Shown here piece by piece: positions 11,175-22,538 of a stretch of DNA of 64,000 bases; positions within the stretch are counted from its first letter, which is position 1, and each line of letters opens with the position of its first letter. The stretch covers positions 868,001 through 932,000 of the forward strand of contig NC_020829.1 in NCBI RefSeq assembly GCF_000349845.1, in the 5' to 3' direction. Below the pieces are notes generated by a model. The model was not told where the DNA came from, did not search any database, and saw only the letters and a program-made list of their open reading frames with translations. The position numbers and the translations under genes were made by a program. The DNA is from Pseudomonas sp. ATCC 13867. GTDB lineage: Bacteria; Pseudomonadota; Gammaproteobacteria; Pseudomonadales; Pseudomonadaceae.

Positions 11175-12527
11175 ATGCATATCCACATTCTCGGCATCTG
11201 CGGCACCTTCATGGGGTCGCTGGCCGTCCTGGCCAAGGAGCTGGGCCACCGTGTGACCGGTTCCGACGCCAACGTCTACCCGCCTATGAGCACCCAGCTG
11301 CAAGCCCAGGGCATCGAGCTGATGCAGGGCTACGATCCCGCGCACCTGGAGCCGGCCCCGGACCTGGTGGTGGTCGGCAACGCCCTGTCGCGCGGCAACC
11401 CGGCGGTGGAATACGTGCTGAACAAGGGCCTGCCCTACGTCTCCGGCCCGCAGTGGCTGGCCGACCACGTGCTGCAGGGCCGCTGGGTCCTGGCGGCTGC
11501 CGGCACCCACGGCAAGACCACCACCAGCAGCATGCTGGCCTGGGTACTGGAGCACGCCGGCATGAGCCCGGGCTTCCTGATCGGCGGCGTGCCGCAGAAC
11601 TTTGGCGTCTCTGCGCGCCTGGGCGGCACTCCGTTCTTCGTGGTCGAGGCCGATGAGTACGACAGCGCCTTCTTCGACAAGCGCTCCAAGTTCGTCCACT
11701 ACCACCCGCGCACGGCGATCCTGAACAACCTGGAATTCGACCACGCCGACATCTTCCCCGACCTCGCGGCCATCGAGCGGCAGTTCCACCACCTGGTGCG
11801 CACCATCCCCGGCGAAGGCCTGGTCATCCATCCGACCTCCGAAACCGCGCTCAAGCGCGTGATCGACATGGGCTGCTGGACCCCGGTGCAGACCACCGGC
11901 GAAGGCGGCCAGTGGCAGGCGCGCCTGCTCAGCGAAGACGGCTCGCACTTCGAGGTGCTGTTCGACGGCAAGGCCCAGGGCACCGTGGACTGGGAACTGA
12001 CCGGCCAGCACAACGTCGCCAATGCCCTGGCCTGCCTCGCGGCGGCCCGCCATGTCGGCGTGGTGCCGGAGTTGGGCTGCGCCGCGTTGTCGGCCTTCAA
12101 GAGCGTCAAGCGGCGCATGGAGAAGGTTGCCGAGGTCAACGGCGTGACCATTTATGACGACTTCGCCCACCACCCGACCGCCATCGCCACCACCCTCGAC
12201 GGCCTGCGCAAGAGCGTCGGCGATGCGAAGGTGATCGCCGTGGTCGAACCGCGCTCCAACTCCATGAAGCTCGGCGCCCACCGCGACGGCCTGCCGGAGT
12301 CCGTGGTGCAGGCCGACACGGTGTTCTGGTACGCGCCGCCGAACCTCGGCTGGGACCTGGCCGCCACCGTCGCCAGCTCCACCGTGCCGACCCAGGTGTG
12401 CGACTCGCTGGACGCCATCATCGCGGGCGTGAAAGCCATCGCCACGCCAGGCACCCAGGTGGTGGTCATGAGCAACGGCGGATTCGGCGGCCTGCACGGC
12501 AAGCTGGCCCAGGCGCTGGAGGGCTGA
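11175..12527 (+). CDS. mpl: UDP-N-acetylmuramate:L-Ala-gamma-D-Glu-meso-DAP ligase
   Basis: A 450-residue Mur ligase family enzyme for murein recycling. It joins recovered tripeptide to UDP-MurNAc with ATP hydrolysis, in the cytoplasm. Visible features are the N-terminal Rossmann motif [14 protein letters not shown], the ATP-binding loop [13 protein letters not shown] (about residues 107-119), [18 protein letters not shown], and the C-terminal [10 protein letters not shown] and [10 protein letters not shown] motifs. The ATG at 11175 has an AGGAG site six bases upstream. It ends 2 bp before ubiX, suggesting translational coupling. Gene order mpl-ubiX matches PA4020-PA4019. Confidence 0.96.
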   Translation: MHIHILGICGTFMGSLAVLAKELGHRVTGSDANVYPPMSTQLQAQGIELMQGYDPAHLEPAPDLVVVGNALSRGNPAVEYVLNKGLPYVSGPQWLADHVLQGRWVLAAAGTHGKTTTSSMLAWVLEHAGMSPGFLIGGVPQNFGVSARLGGTPFFVVEADEYDSAFFDKRSKFVHYHPRTAILNNLEFDHADIFPDLAAIERQFHHLVRTIPGEGLVIHPTSETALKRVIDMGCWTPVQTTGEGGQWQARLLSEDGSHFEVLFDGKAQGTVDWELTGQHNVANALACLAAARHVGVVPELGCAALSAFKSVKRRMEKVAEVNGVTIYDDFAHHPTAIATTLDGLRKSVGDAKVIAVVEPRSNSMKLGAHRDGLPESVVQADTVFWYAPPNLGWDLAATVASSTVPTQVCDSLDAIIAGVKAIATPGTQVVVMSNGGFGGLHGKLAQALEG

Positions 12528-12529
12528 AC

Positions 12530-13159
12530 ATGGCCGGAGCCGAACGCGTCACCCTCGCCATGACCGGTGCCTCGGGCGCCCAGTACGGCCTGCGCCTGCT
12601 CGACTGCCTGGTTCAGGAAGACCGCGAGGTGCACTTCCTGATCTCCAAGGCCGCACAACTGGTGGTGGCCACCGAGACCGACGTGACCCTGCCGGGCAAG
12701 CCGCAGGCGATGCAGGCTTTCCTCAGCGAATACACCGGCGCCGCGCCGGGGCAGATTCGCGTGTACGGCAAGGAAGACTGGATGGCCCCGGTGGCCTCCG
12801 GCTCCGGCGCGCCCAGCGCGATGGTGGTGGTGCCCTGTTCGACCGGGACGCTCTCGGCCATCGCCACCGGCGCCTGCAACAATCTGATCGAGCGCGCCGC
12901 CGACGTGGCGCTGAAGGAGCGCCGCCAGTTGATCCTGGTGCCGCGCGAAGCGCCGTTCTCCAGCATCCACCTGGAGAACATGCTCAAGCTGTCCAACCTG
13001 GGCGCGGTGATCCTGCCGGCCGCTCCAGGCTTCTATCACCAGCCGCAGACGGTCGACGATCTGATCGACTTCGTCGTCGCGCGCATCCTCAATCAACTGG
13101 GCATTCCCCAGGACATGCTGCCGCGCTGGGGCGAACACCATCTTGTCAGTGACGAATAA
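12530..13159 (+). CDS. ubiX: Flavin prenyltransferase
   Basis: A 209-residue UbiX protein. It makes the prenylated FMN cofactor needed by the UbiD decarboxylase in ubiquinone biosynthesis. Visible motifs are the FMN-binding [14 protein letters not shown] at the N terminus, [32 protein letters not shown] (about residues 100-132; the [13 protein letters not shown] part is characteristic), and [16 protein letters not shown]. It starts 2 bp after the mpl stop. Length and order match PA4019. Confidence 0.95.
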   Translation: MAGAERVTLAMTGASGAQYGLRLLDCLVQEDREVHFLISKAAQLVVATETDVTLPGKPQAMQAFLSEYTGAAPGQIRVYGKEDWMAPVASGSGAPSAMVVVPCSTGTLSAIATGACNNLIERAADVALKERRQLILVPREAPFSSIHLENMLKLSNLGAVILPAAPGFYHQPQTVDDLIDFVVARILNQLGIPQDMLPRWGEHHLVSDE

Positions 13160-13436
13160 GCTTCTCGCCGCCTTGCTGCTGTTGCAACTGGGCGGCTGCG
13201 CCACCGTGAAGACCCTCAATGCCGGCAAGCCCGACGCGCCGCTGATCTATGCCGGCACTCGACTGGACTGGTATTCGCTCCAGGGTGGCTGTTGCCCGAT
13301 GGACCGCTTCGGCGTCGAGGCGCCGGCGTATCCGGGGCTGGACCTGCCGGGCAGCGCGCTGCTGGATACGCTGTTGCTGCCGTTTTCCATCGCGGCGGAG
13401 CTGGGCGTCGGCCTGCAGGTGCGCGGCGGGAACTGA
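13143..13436 (+). CDS. YceK/YidQ-like lipoprotein
   Basis: A small secreted lipoprotein of about 95-97 residues. The N terminus is a short basic region, a leucine-rich stretch and a lipobox LGGC, so it should be lipidated at that cysteine. Features of the YceK/DUF1375 family are IYAGTRLDW, a central proline-glycine region and [15 protein letters not shown]. The start is uncertain: TTG at 13143 or GTG at 13149. Both overlap the end of ubiX, which implies coupling. Function is unknown. Confidence 0.8.
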   Translation: MSVTNKLLAALLLLQLGGCATVKTLNAGKPDAPLIYAGTRLDWYSLQGGCCPMDRFGVEAPAYPGLDLPGSALLDTLLLPFSIAAELGVGLQVRGGN

Positions 13437-13468
13437 CGGCGCGTATCCTGGGCGCCCACGCTGACCCT

Positions 13469-13534
13469 GTAGGAGCGAGCTTGCTCGCGAACAGCCCCGC
13501 AGCGGGTCCGGTTCGCGAGCAAGCTCGCTCCTAC
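13469..13534. repeat. REPIN between convergent genes
   Basis: Forward arm 13469-13492 and reverse arm 13512-13534, separated by 19 bp. It sits between the lipoprotein gene and the leftward NAD(P)-binding protein gene. Confidence 0.9.
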
Positions 13535-13602
13535 GGAAAGCGGTTGAGCATGGTCCGGGGCGTACGGCCGCGAACGGACGCATGTCCTGCACCTGCGAAA
13601 GA

Positions 13603-14244
13603 TTACTTACCCAGCCGGCGCAACTCGTCCGATTCGACGACGCGGGTGCCCTTGCCGGTTTCCAGCGCCAGGCGCCAGAGCGCGCGGGCCAGGGCACAGG
13701 CTTCGATGCCGTGCAGCTTGCCCGGCAGGATGCGGGCGAAGGGGGCGGCGAGCAGTTCGGCCAGACGTACCTCTTCGCGCTGGCCCAGCAGCAGCGAGGG
13801 GCGGGCGATGGTCAGTTGCGGCCAGCCTTGCTGGCGCAGGGCGTCTTCCAGTTCGCCCTTGACCCGGCTGTAGAAGATCGACGACTTGCTGTCGGCGCCC
13901 AGCGCACTGATCACCACGTAGTGCCGCGCGCCCAGCTCCAGGCCGCGTGCGCCCAGGGCCAATGGCAGGTCGAAGTCGATGCTGCGGAAGGCCTCTTCGG
14001 AGCCGGCCTCCTTGATGGTTGTGCCCAGGCAGCAGAACACGGTATCGACCGGTCGGGTCAGCGCCGGAATCAGTTCGGCCAGCGGGCCGATGGGGTTTTC
14101 CAGGCGTGGATGTTCGGCCAGCTTTCGCCGGGTCGGCGCGAGTACGCGCTTGACGGTGGGCTCGTTGAGCATGCGGTCGAGCAGGTGCTCACCGGTCAGA
14201 CCGGTAGCGCCAGCAAGCAGGACATTCGTCGGTGTTGAGTACAT
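13603..14244 (-). CDS. NAD(P)-binding protein, YwnB/HTATIP2-like atypical SDR
   Basis: A 213-residue Rossmann-fold protein of the NAD(P)H-binding/NmrA-like group (PA4017 equivalent by position). It begins [20 protein letters not shown], a glycine-rich dinucleotide-binding loop. It carries [20 protein letters not shown] and [25 protein letters not shown], where the Y-x-x-x-K pair is the usual SDR catalytic signature. The ATG at 14244 is preceded by GGGAGAA. The frame extends far upstream but antisense to the next gene, so the longer version is rejected. Substrate is unknown. Confidence 0.85.
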   Translation of the reverse strand: MYSTPTNVLLAGATGLTGEHLLDRMLNEPTVKRVLAPTRRKLAEHPRLENPIGPLAELIPALTRPVDTVFCCLGTTIKEAGSEEAFRSIDFDLPLALGARGLELGARHYVVISALGADSKSSIFYSRVKGELEDALRQQGWPQLTIARPSLLLGQREEVRLAELLAAPFARILPGKLHGIEACALARALWRLALETGKGTRVVESDELRRLGK

Positions 14245-14285
14245 CTGTGTTTCTCCCTGACACACTGACAAGCTTAGTTGCCGGC

Positions 14286-16010
14286 CTATTGTTTTGCTTG
14301 TGCGGCGGCATTCTTCGTATCGAACACCGCAGGGCGTTGCTGCGTACGCAGCGCCTTCCAGCGCGATAGGACCGCCGCCGGTGCCCAGAGTTGCGGTTCC
14401 GAGGGCTCGAACTGTTCCTCCTTCTCGCGCCGCGCGACCGTGTCGCTGGCCAGCGCGAAGGCTTTCTCGAGGTCGTCGGTCTGCTGGAGGGCCTTGGCGA
14501 ACAGCGCGTCGCCGAAGTAGGTGAAATCGGCCTCCTCGGAGCAGCCGAAGGATACCCGGTCGCTGCGCGCGGCGGTCATGATCAGTGTCTTGTCGTCCTT
14601 GAGCGCGGGGATGAAGCCACCGCTGTAGCAGGCCGATATCACCAGAACCTTGTGACGATCCTTCAATGGCGCGAGCAGGGTGGCCAGTTCGCTGGCCGGC
14701 AGGTCGTTGAGCTTGAGCCCCGGCATGTCCAGCACCAACTGGTGGTCGTGGGAGCCGTGGCTGGTCAGGTAGATGAACACCAGGTCTTCCGGTCCGCTGC
14801 GCTCGGCCAGCGTGCGCAGGGTACGGGCGAGGCTTTCGCGGGTGGCCATCGGGCGGTCGGTGAGGTGGTCGCGGTGGTTCACCAGCGTCACCACGCCCTG
14901 GCCGCCGAAGCGTTTGCCCAGCAGCTTGGCGACGTAGTCGGCCTCGCGCAGGAAGACGCTCTGCTTGCCGTCGCCACCGACGCTCAGGCCGTAGAGTTCG
15001 ATGGCCGGGGTGGAGCGCGGGATGGCGGCCAGCGCCTTGTCCAGCAACGTTCCCTGTTCCAGCAGGCCGACTTCCAGCGCATTGGGCAGCAGCGCGCCGT
15101 GCTCGTCGCGGATGCGTTGGCCGTTGCTCCAGCTGCCGCGCTGGATGCTGCCGTCGCTGCGGGTGAGGGTGCCTTCGCCGGCGTATTCGCCACGGGAGAA
15201 CGCACCGCTGTAGACCTGACCGTCGGCCTGGCTGAGGGTGCCCTTGCCATCGAAGCGCCACTGGCGGAACTCACCCAGGTATCGGCTGCCGTCGCTGCCG
15301 ATGAACTCGCCCGGGCCGTCCAGCGAGCCTTCCCGGAAGCGGCCGAGCCAGACGTCGCCGGAGAGGTTCTGGAAGCGCCCCTTGCCGTCGAACTGGTCGT
15401 TGCGGAACTCGCCGCTGTAGTGGTCGCCGGCATCGTCGCGGAAGGTGCCCTTGCCGTTGAGCGTGCCGTTCTTGAAGTGGCCGGTGTACTGGTTGCCGAG
15501 GCTGTCCAGGCGCGAACCCTCGCCACTGGCCTCGCCGCCCGCGAACCAGCCCTGGTGGCGGGTGCCGTCGGGCAGTTCGAGGGTGCCCGCGCCGTCGTAG
15601 CGACCCTTGCGGAAGCCGCCGCTGTACTGGGTCTGGCCTTGCCTCAGACGTCCTTCGCCGTCGAACTCGCCTTGTTTGAACTGGCCGTCGTAGACGCTGC
15701 CGTCGGCGAACTGCAGATGCCCCCGCCCATCGAACAGGCCCTCGCGGAAGCTGCCGACATAGGTCGAGCCGTCACCGCCGTGCCACGTGCCCTGGCCGCT
15801 CTGCAGGCCCTTGTCGAACTCACCGTCGTACCAGGCGCCGTTGGGGTAGTCCAGGCGGCCCTTGCCCTGCAACTGACCATCCACCAGCTCGCCGCGGTAG
15901 CGCGCGCCATCGGGCAGGCGGCCGTCGGGGGGAGTCAGAGGCTCGCCTTCGCCACAGGCTGCAAGGAGCAGGGCGAGGCCGAGGGGCAGGAGGTGGCGTG
16001 GCATGGACAT
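14286..16010 (-). CDS. MORN-repeat lipoprotein with caspase-like (C13) domain
   Basis: A 574-residue protein in two halves. The start at 16010 gives a lipoprotein signal with LLLAAC and lipidated Cys19, so it should be anchored in the envelope. Residues about 38-290 hold eleven MORN motifs plus a partial twelfth (patterns such as YDGEF..G...G.G), normally protein- or lipid-binding repeats. The last 230 residues form a caspase-like peptidase of the C13/legumain type, with a histidine motif [10 protein letters not shown] and a cysteine motif [10 protein letters not shown], so the dyad is intact. It is leftward, follows a terminator, and corresponds to PA4016 by position. Substrate and role are unknown. 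An earlier in-frame start would erase the signal peptide. Confidence 0.88.
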   Translation of the reverse strand: MSMPRHLLPLGLALLLAACGEGEPLTPPDGRLPDGARYRGELVDGQLQGKGRLDYPNGAWYDGEFDKGLQSGQGTWHGGDGSTYVGSFREGLFDGRGHLQFADGSVYDGQFKQGEFDGEGRLRQGQTQYSGGFRKGRYDGAGTLELPDGTRHQGWFAGGEASGEGSRLDSLGNQYTGHFKNGTLNGKGTFRDDAGDHYSGEFRNDQFDGKGRFQNLSGDVWLGRFREGSLDGPGEFIGSDGSRYLGEFRQWRFDGKGTLSQADGQVYSGAFSRGEYAGEGTLTRSDGSIQRGSWSNGQRIRDEHGALLPNALEVGLLEQGTLLDKALAAIPRSTPAIELYGLSVGGDGKQSVFLREADYVAKLLGKRFGGQGVVTLVNHRDHLTDRPMATRESLARTLRTLAERSGPEDLVFIYLTSHGSHDHQLVLDMPGLKLNDLPASELATLLAPLKDRHKVLVISACYSGGFIPALKDDKTLIMTAARSDRVSFGCSEEADFTYFGDALFAKALQQTDDLEKAFALASDTVARREKEEQFEPSEPQLWAPAAVLSRWKALRTQQRPAVFDTKNAAAQAKQ

Positions 16011-16047
16011 CTCGAATCGGCGGAGGGACGCGATGCCAGTGTGACGC

Positions 16048-16075
16048 AAAAAAGCCCGCGGACGCGGGCTTTTTT
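16048..16075 (-). terminator. Terminator downstream of the MaoC gene
   Basis: AAAAAAGCCCGCGGACGCGGGCTTTTTT is a symmetric hairpin with A and T tracts on both sides. It should terminate the MaoC transcript 25 bp after its stop, and it supports placing the MORN-protein start at 16010 rather than upstream. Confidence 0.88.
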
Positions 16076-16097
16076 CACAGCGATGCGGCAACGGCCG

Positions 16098-16553
16098 TCA
16101 GACGAAGCACAGGCTCAGGGATTCGGCGATGTAGGCGGGCTTGGCCTGTCCGTCGATCTCCAGGGTGCAGCGCGCCTTGATCAGCCATTGGCCGGGATTC
16201 TTCTCGGTGATGTCGCTGATGGTCACTTGCAGGCGCACGCGGGAATTGACCGGCACCGGCTGGATGAAGCGCACGCTGTCCAGGCCGTAGTTGACCACCA
16301 TCTTGGGGTTTTCCGGCAGCACCAGCAGACCTTCGCAGAGTTTCGGGATCAGCGACAGGGAGAGGAAGCCGTGGGCGATGGTGCTCCCGAACGGGGTCTT
16401 CTTCGCCTTCTCCGGGTCGACGTGGATGAACTGGTGGTCCTCGGTGCACTCGGCGAACTGGTTGATGCGCTCCTGGTCGATGGTGAGCCACTGCGAATGG
16501 CCCAGGTCCTTGCCGATGTAGTCCTTCAGTGCGCTTACGGGTACGAATGCCAT
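16098..16553 (-). CDS. MaoC-like (R)-hydratase / hot-dog fold dehydratase
   Basis: A 151-residue single hot-dog domain protein of the MaoC/(R)-specific enoyl-CoA hydratase group. The active-site region INQFAECTEDHQFIHVDPEKAKKTPFGSTIAHG (about residues 31-62) contains the Asp and His of the hydratase-2 motif. It should hydrate trans-2-enoyl-CoA to (R)-3-hydroxyacyl-CoA, which could feed polyhydroxyalkanoate or lipid pathways; the chain length is not predictable. It is a lone leftward gene with its own terminator, matching PA4015 by position. Confidence 0.88.
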   Translation of the reverse strand: MAFVPVSALKDYIGKDLGHSQWLTIDQERINQFAECTEDHQFIHVDPEKAKKTPFGSTIAHGFLSLSLIPKLCEGLLVLPENPKMVVNYGLDSVRFIQPVPVNSRVRLQVTISDITEKNPGQWLIKARCTLEIDGQAKPAYIAESLSLCFV

Positions 16554-16734
16554 GTTTCCTCCGGGGAATGCGTTGTTCTTCTAAGGCGTCCAGCAGATCG
16601 TAAAGCAGCCGGTAGATCAGCATGGGCATCGGATGCGGTCAAGCCGGTCCGGCTTTCATGCTTTGGGCGAATGCCGTGCCATAGCAGTGCCCGGCTGGGC
16701 ATAATGGCGCCTCCTTGCGCTGGAGATGTCCCTG

Positions 16735-17097
16735 ATGTTGTTACGCGGCCTGACCTGGCTGGTGCTGTTCCAACTGCTCGGCACGGGCCTGAATGCTCTC
16801 ATCCTGCATATGATTCCCGGCCCCATCATTGGGCTGGTGCTGCTGTTCGCCTTCCTGGTGTGGAACGGCGAGGTGAGCAACCCGGTGAACGAGGCGGCCG
16901 CCTCGCTGCTGCGCTACCTGCCGTTGCTGCTGGTGCCGGCGGCGGTGGGGGTGATGGTCTACGCGAAGCAGATTGCCGCGGATTTCTGGGCCATCGTCGG
17001 TGCCTTGTCGCTGTCGCTGGTGCTGTCCTTCATCTTTGCCGGCTGGTTGATGCAGAAGCTCATCGACCGCCAGCGCAAGCAGAAGGAGGGCGCCTGA
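16735..17097 (+). CDS. lrgA: LrgA/CidA family holin-like protein
   Basis: A 120-residue membrane protein with four hydrophobic segments, typical of the CidA/LrgA holin-like family that influences murein hydrolase activity and small-molecule export. The motif MIPGPIIGLVLLF is the family signature. I chose the ATG at 16735 because GGAG lies nine bases upstream; an in-frame ATG at 16726 is too close to that site. Its TGA overlaps the lrgB ATG by one base. Confidence 0.92.
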   Translation: MLLRGLTWLVLFQLLGTGLNALILHMIPGPIIGLVLLFAFLVWNGEVSNPVNEAAASLLRYLPLLLVPAAVGVMVYAKQIAADFWAIVGALSLSLVLSFIFAGWLMQKLIDRQRKQKEGA

Positions 17098-17810
17098 TGT
17101 TCGACTGGCAAGGTGCGGTGTCGTCCGTCATTCATCATCCATTGTTCTGCGTCGGCGTTACCCTGGGTGCCTACCAACTGGCGCTGGCCGCCTACGAGCG
17201 CACCCGTTGGGTGTTCCTGCAGCCGGTGCTGGTGTCGATGCTGATCGTCATCGCGGTGTTGCTGGCCTGCGGCATCGACTATGCCGAATACAGCACCAGC
17301 GCCAAGGTGCTGACCATCCTGCTCGGCCCGTCCACCGTGGCCCTGGCGGTGCCGCTGTTCCTCAACCTCAAGCGCATTCGCCAGCTGTTCTGGCCGACCC
17401 TGATCACCCTGGTGGTGGCCGGTCTGTTCGCCACCACGCTGGGGATCGGCCTGGGCTGGCTGTTCGGCATCGATCACGAAATGCTGATGAGCCTGGCGCC
17501 CAAGTCGGTGACCTCGCCGATCGCCATGCTGGTGGCCAGCCAGATCGGCGGCGTGGCGGCGCTGGCGGCGGTGTTCGTGCTGATCACCGGCGTGCTCGGC
17601 GCCATCCTCGGTCCGGAACTGCTGCGCCGCGTCGGCGTGCATCACCCGGCCGCGCAGGGCATGGCGCTGGGCATGACCGCCCACGCCGTGGGCACCTCCC
17701 GCGCACTGCAGGAAGGCGAGGAATGCGGTGCCTTTGCCGCCCTGGCGATGAGCCTGATGGGCGTGGCCACTGCTGTGCTGCTACCGTTGGCGGTAGCGCT
17801 GATTGCCTGA
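17097..17810 (+). CDS. lrgB: LrgB/CidB family membrane protein
   Basis: A 237-residue polytopic membrane protein, the partner of LrgA. Signatures include the LGPSTVALAVPLF stretch (about residues 77-89), LAPKSVTSPIAM, and HAVGTSRALQEGEECGAFAALAM near the C terminus. The start overlaps the lrgA stop (TGATG), indicating translational coupling. The pair corresponds to PA4014-PA4013. Proposed roles in the family range from autolysis control to export of overflow metabolites; the sequence does not decide. Confidence 0.94.
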   Translation: MFDWQGAVSSVIHHPLFCVGVTLGAYQLALAAYERTRWVFLQPVLVSMLIVIAVLLACGIDYAEYSTSAKVLTILLGPSTVALAVPLFLNLKRIRQLFWPTLITLVVAGLFATTLGIGLGWLFGIDHEMLMSLAPKSVTSPIAMLVASQIGGVAALAAVFVLITGVLGAILGPELLRRVGVHHPAAQGMALGMTAHAVGTSRALQEGEECGAFAALAMSLMGVATAVLLPLAVALIA

Positions 17811-17828
17811 CGAATCGACGGAGTGTCC

Positions 17829-18419
17829 ATGAGTTTCCCGCTGTTCCCCCTCAACACCGTGCTGTTTCCCGGCTGCCGTCTCGACCTGCAGATCTTCGAG
17901 GCGCGCTACCTGGACATGATCGGCCGCTGTATGAAGCAGGGCGCGGGTTTCGGTGTGGTGGCCATCGTCGAGGGCGAGGAGGTCGGCGATGCGCCGGAGC
18001 GCTACAGCCTGGTGGGCTGCGAGGCGCGCATCCGCGACTGGCAGCAGCGGCCCAATGGCTTGCTGGGCATCCGCGTCGAGGGTGGCCGGCGTTTCCGCGT
18101 GCTTTCCGCCAATGTGCAGCCGGATCAGTTGACCGTGGCCGAGGTGGAGTGGTTGGACGAGCAGCCCGACCAACCGCTGACCAAGGAGCACGACGACCTG
18201 GCGGCGCTGCTGGAGGCGTTGTCCATGCATCCGATGGTTTCCGCGCTGGAGATGGGCGGGGAAGTCAGCGGACAGCAGGAATTGGCCTGCCAGCTCGCCT
18301 ACCTGCTGCCCTTCGATCCCGAGCAGAAGCAGGTGCTGCTGGAGATGGACGACCCGACCGTGCGCCTGGCGCGGATTCAGGTGCTGCTGGAACAGTTGCA
18401 GGGCGACTTCGTCGCCTGA
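17829..18419 (+). CDS. LON substrate-binding domain protein
   Basis: A 196-residue protein consisting of the N-terminal (substrate-binding) domain of Lon only; no AAA+ or Ser-Lys protease part follows. It begins FPLFPLNTVLFPGCRLDLQIFEARYLDM, the characteristic opening of LonN-domain proteins, and continues with GVVAIVEGEE and VEGGRRFRVL. Start at 17829 with CGGAGTG upstream; it lies 18 bp after lrgB and may be in the same operon. It matches PA4012 by position. Function is unknown. Confidence 0.88.
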   Translation: MSFPLFPLNTVLFPGCRLDLQIFEARYLDMIGRCMKQGAGFGVVAIVEGEEVGDAPERYSLVGCEARIRDWQQRPNGLLGIRVEGGRRFRVLSANVQPDQLTVAEVEWLDEQPDQPLTKEHDDLAALLEALSMHPMVSALEMGGEVSGQQELACQLAYLLPFDPEQKQVLLEMDDPTVRLARIQVLLEQLQGDFVA

Positions 18420-18426
18420 TGCTTTT

Positions 18427-18507
18427 TGTAGGAGCGAGCTTGCTCGCGAATCCGCCCAGCTCCGTCACCACCGGTTCACTCTGTTCGCGAGCAAGCTCGC
18501 TCCTACA
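18427..18507. repeat. REPIN at a synteny junction
   Basis: Forward arm 18427-18450 and reverse arm 18484-18507. It begins 7 bp after the LON-domain gene, exactly where PA4012-like content changes to PA0793-like content. Confidence 0.9.
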
Positions 18508-18540
18508 AGGGGATGCCGTGCATGAATCCGCTCTGAAACG

Positions 18541-18566
18541 ACAAGGCCCGCTGATGCGGGCCTTGT
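18541..18566. terminator. Hairpin between convergent genes
   Basis: ACAAGGCCCGCTGATGCGGG continues into CCTTGT to form a stem of about 11 bp. The T tract is weak in both directions. It probably serves prpF (leftward) and the lrgAB operon (rightward). Confidence 0.6.
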
Positions 18567-18589
18567 GCTTTCACGGGTAAATCCAGCGA

Positions 18590-19777
18590 TCAGAACGAAT
18601 CGCCCGGCACCCGTACCCAGCCTTCCATAAGGATGCGCGAGCTGCGGCTCATGATGGCCTTGGTCACGGTCCATTCACCGTTCACCTGCTTCGCCTCCGC
18701 ACCCACGCGCAGGGTGCCGGAGGGGTGGCCGAAGCGTACGGCGCTGCGCTCGCCACCGCCGGCGGCGAGGTTCACCAGGGTGCCGGGGATGGCCGCAGCG
18801 GTGCCGATGGCCACGGCGGCGGTGCCCATCATCGCGTGGTGCAGCTTGCCCATCGAGAGTGCGCGCACCAGCAGGTCGACGTCGCCGGCCTGGACTTGCT
18901 TGCCGCTGGAAGTGACGTAGTCCTTCGCCGGCGCGACGAAGGCGATCTTCGGCGTGTGCTGGCGGGTCGCGGCTTCTTCCGGGGTCTTGATCAGGCCCAT
19001 GCGCAGGGCGCCGGCGATGCGGAATTTCTCGAAGCGCGCCAGTTGCTCGGGGTCGCCATTGATCGCTTCGCGCAGCTCGGCGCCGGTGTAGCCGATGTCC
19101 TGGGCGTTGACGAAGATGGTCGGGATGCCGGCGGTGATCATGGTCGCCTTGAAGGTGCCGATGCCCGGAACCTCCAGGTCGTCCACCAGGTTGCCGGTGG
19201 GGAACATGGCGCCGCCGTCTTCACCGTCGTCGGACGGGTCGAGGAACTCCAGCACGATCTCGGCGGCGGGGAAGGTCACGCCGTCCAGCTCGAAGTCGCC
19301 GGTCTCCTGCACCTGGCCGTTGGTGACGGGCACGTGGGCGATGATGGTCTTCTGGATGTTGGCCTGCCAGATGCGCACCACGCAGGTGCCGTTGTCCGGG
19401 ATGCGCGACGGATCGACCAGGCCGGCGTGGATGGCGAAGGAGCCGGCGGCGGTGGAGAGGTTGCCGCAGTTGCCGCTCCAGTCGACGAAGGCCTTGTCGA
19501 TGGAAATCTGCCCGTAGAGGTAGTCGACGTCGTGGTCCGGCTGGGTGCTTTTCGACAGGATCACGCACTTGCTGGTGCTGGAGGTCGCGCCGCCCATGCC
19601 GTCGATGTGCGCGCTGTACGGATCGGGGCTGCCGATCACGCGCATGAACAGCTTGTCGCGGGCCGCGCCGGGCACCTGGCAGCGCTCGGGCAGGTCCTGC
19701 AGGCGGAAGAACACGCCCTTGCTGGTGCCGCCGCGGATGTAGGTGGCGGGGATCTTCACTTGGGGTACGTGGGGCAT
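18590..19777 (-). CDS. prpF: 2-methylaconitate cis-trans isomerase
   Basis: A 395-residue PrpF protein, diaminopimelate epimerase-like fold, which isomerises trans-2-methylaconitate made by AcnD to the cis form. Visible segments are PATYIRGGTSKGVFF near the N terminus, IDGMGGATSSTSKCVI (about residues 58-73), DWSGNCGNLSTAAG and the C-terminal HPSGTLRVGAEA. It is the last gene of the leftward prp cluster, separated from acnD by a REPIN. prpD, which usually follows or accompanies it in Pseudomonas, is absent from the window. Confidence 0.96.
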   Translation of the reverse strand: MPHVPQVKIPATYIRGGTSKGVFFRLQDLPERCQVPGAARDKLFMRVIGSPDPYSAHIDGMGGATSSTSKCVILSKSTQPDHDVDYLYGQISIDKAFVDWSGNCGNLSTAAGSFAIHAGLVDPSRIPDNGTCVVRIWQANIQKTIIAHVPVTNGQVQETGDFELDGVTFPAAEIVLEFLDPSDDGEDGGAMFPTGNLVDDLEVPGIGTFKATMITAGIPTIFVNAQDIGYTGAELREAINGDPEQLARFEKFRIAGALRMGLIKTPEEAATRQHTPKIAFVAPAKDYVTSSGKQVQAGDVDLLVRALSMGKLHHAMMGTAAVAIGTAAAIPGTLVNLAAGGGERSAVRFGHPSGTLRVGAEAKQVNGEWTVTKAIMSRSSRILMEGWVRVPGDSF

Positions 19778-19800
19778 GGGACTTGGTCCTGTCTGCTTTT

Positions 19801-19869
19801 CGTAGGAGCGAGCTTGCTCGCGAACAGCCCCGCTGCGGGGGTGGGTTCGCGAGCAAGCTCGCTCCTACA
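19801..19869. repeat. REPIN inside the prp operon
   Basis: Forward arm 19802-19824 and reverse arm 19846-19868. It lies between the acnD stop and the prpF start, so it would be transcribed as an intercistronic hairpin and could stabilise the upstream message. Confidence 0.9.
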
Positions 19870-19914
19870 GGTAGTCATGGCGCGGGCCGGTGGATCCGGC
19901 CCGCGCGGGTTACA

Positions 19915-22524
<2,610 letters not shown>

Positions 22525-22538
22525 CATGCTGTTCCTAA

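Noticed and set aside
13603..15261. A 552-codon version of the NAD(P)-binding protein
   Set aside because: The extra 340 residues are antisense-frame sequence of the MORN gene. The 14244 ATG has a good ribosome binding site and starts the Rossmann motif.
14391..17810. A 1139-codon plus-strand frame covering the MORN protein, MaoC and lrgB
   Set aside because: Only the last part is a real gene (lrgB from 17097). The rest is antisense to conserved proteins.
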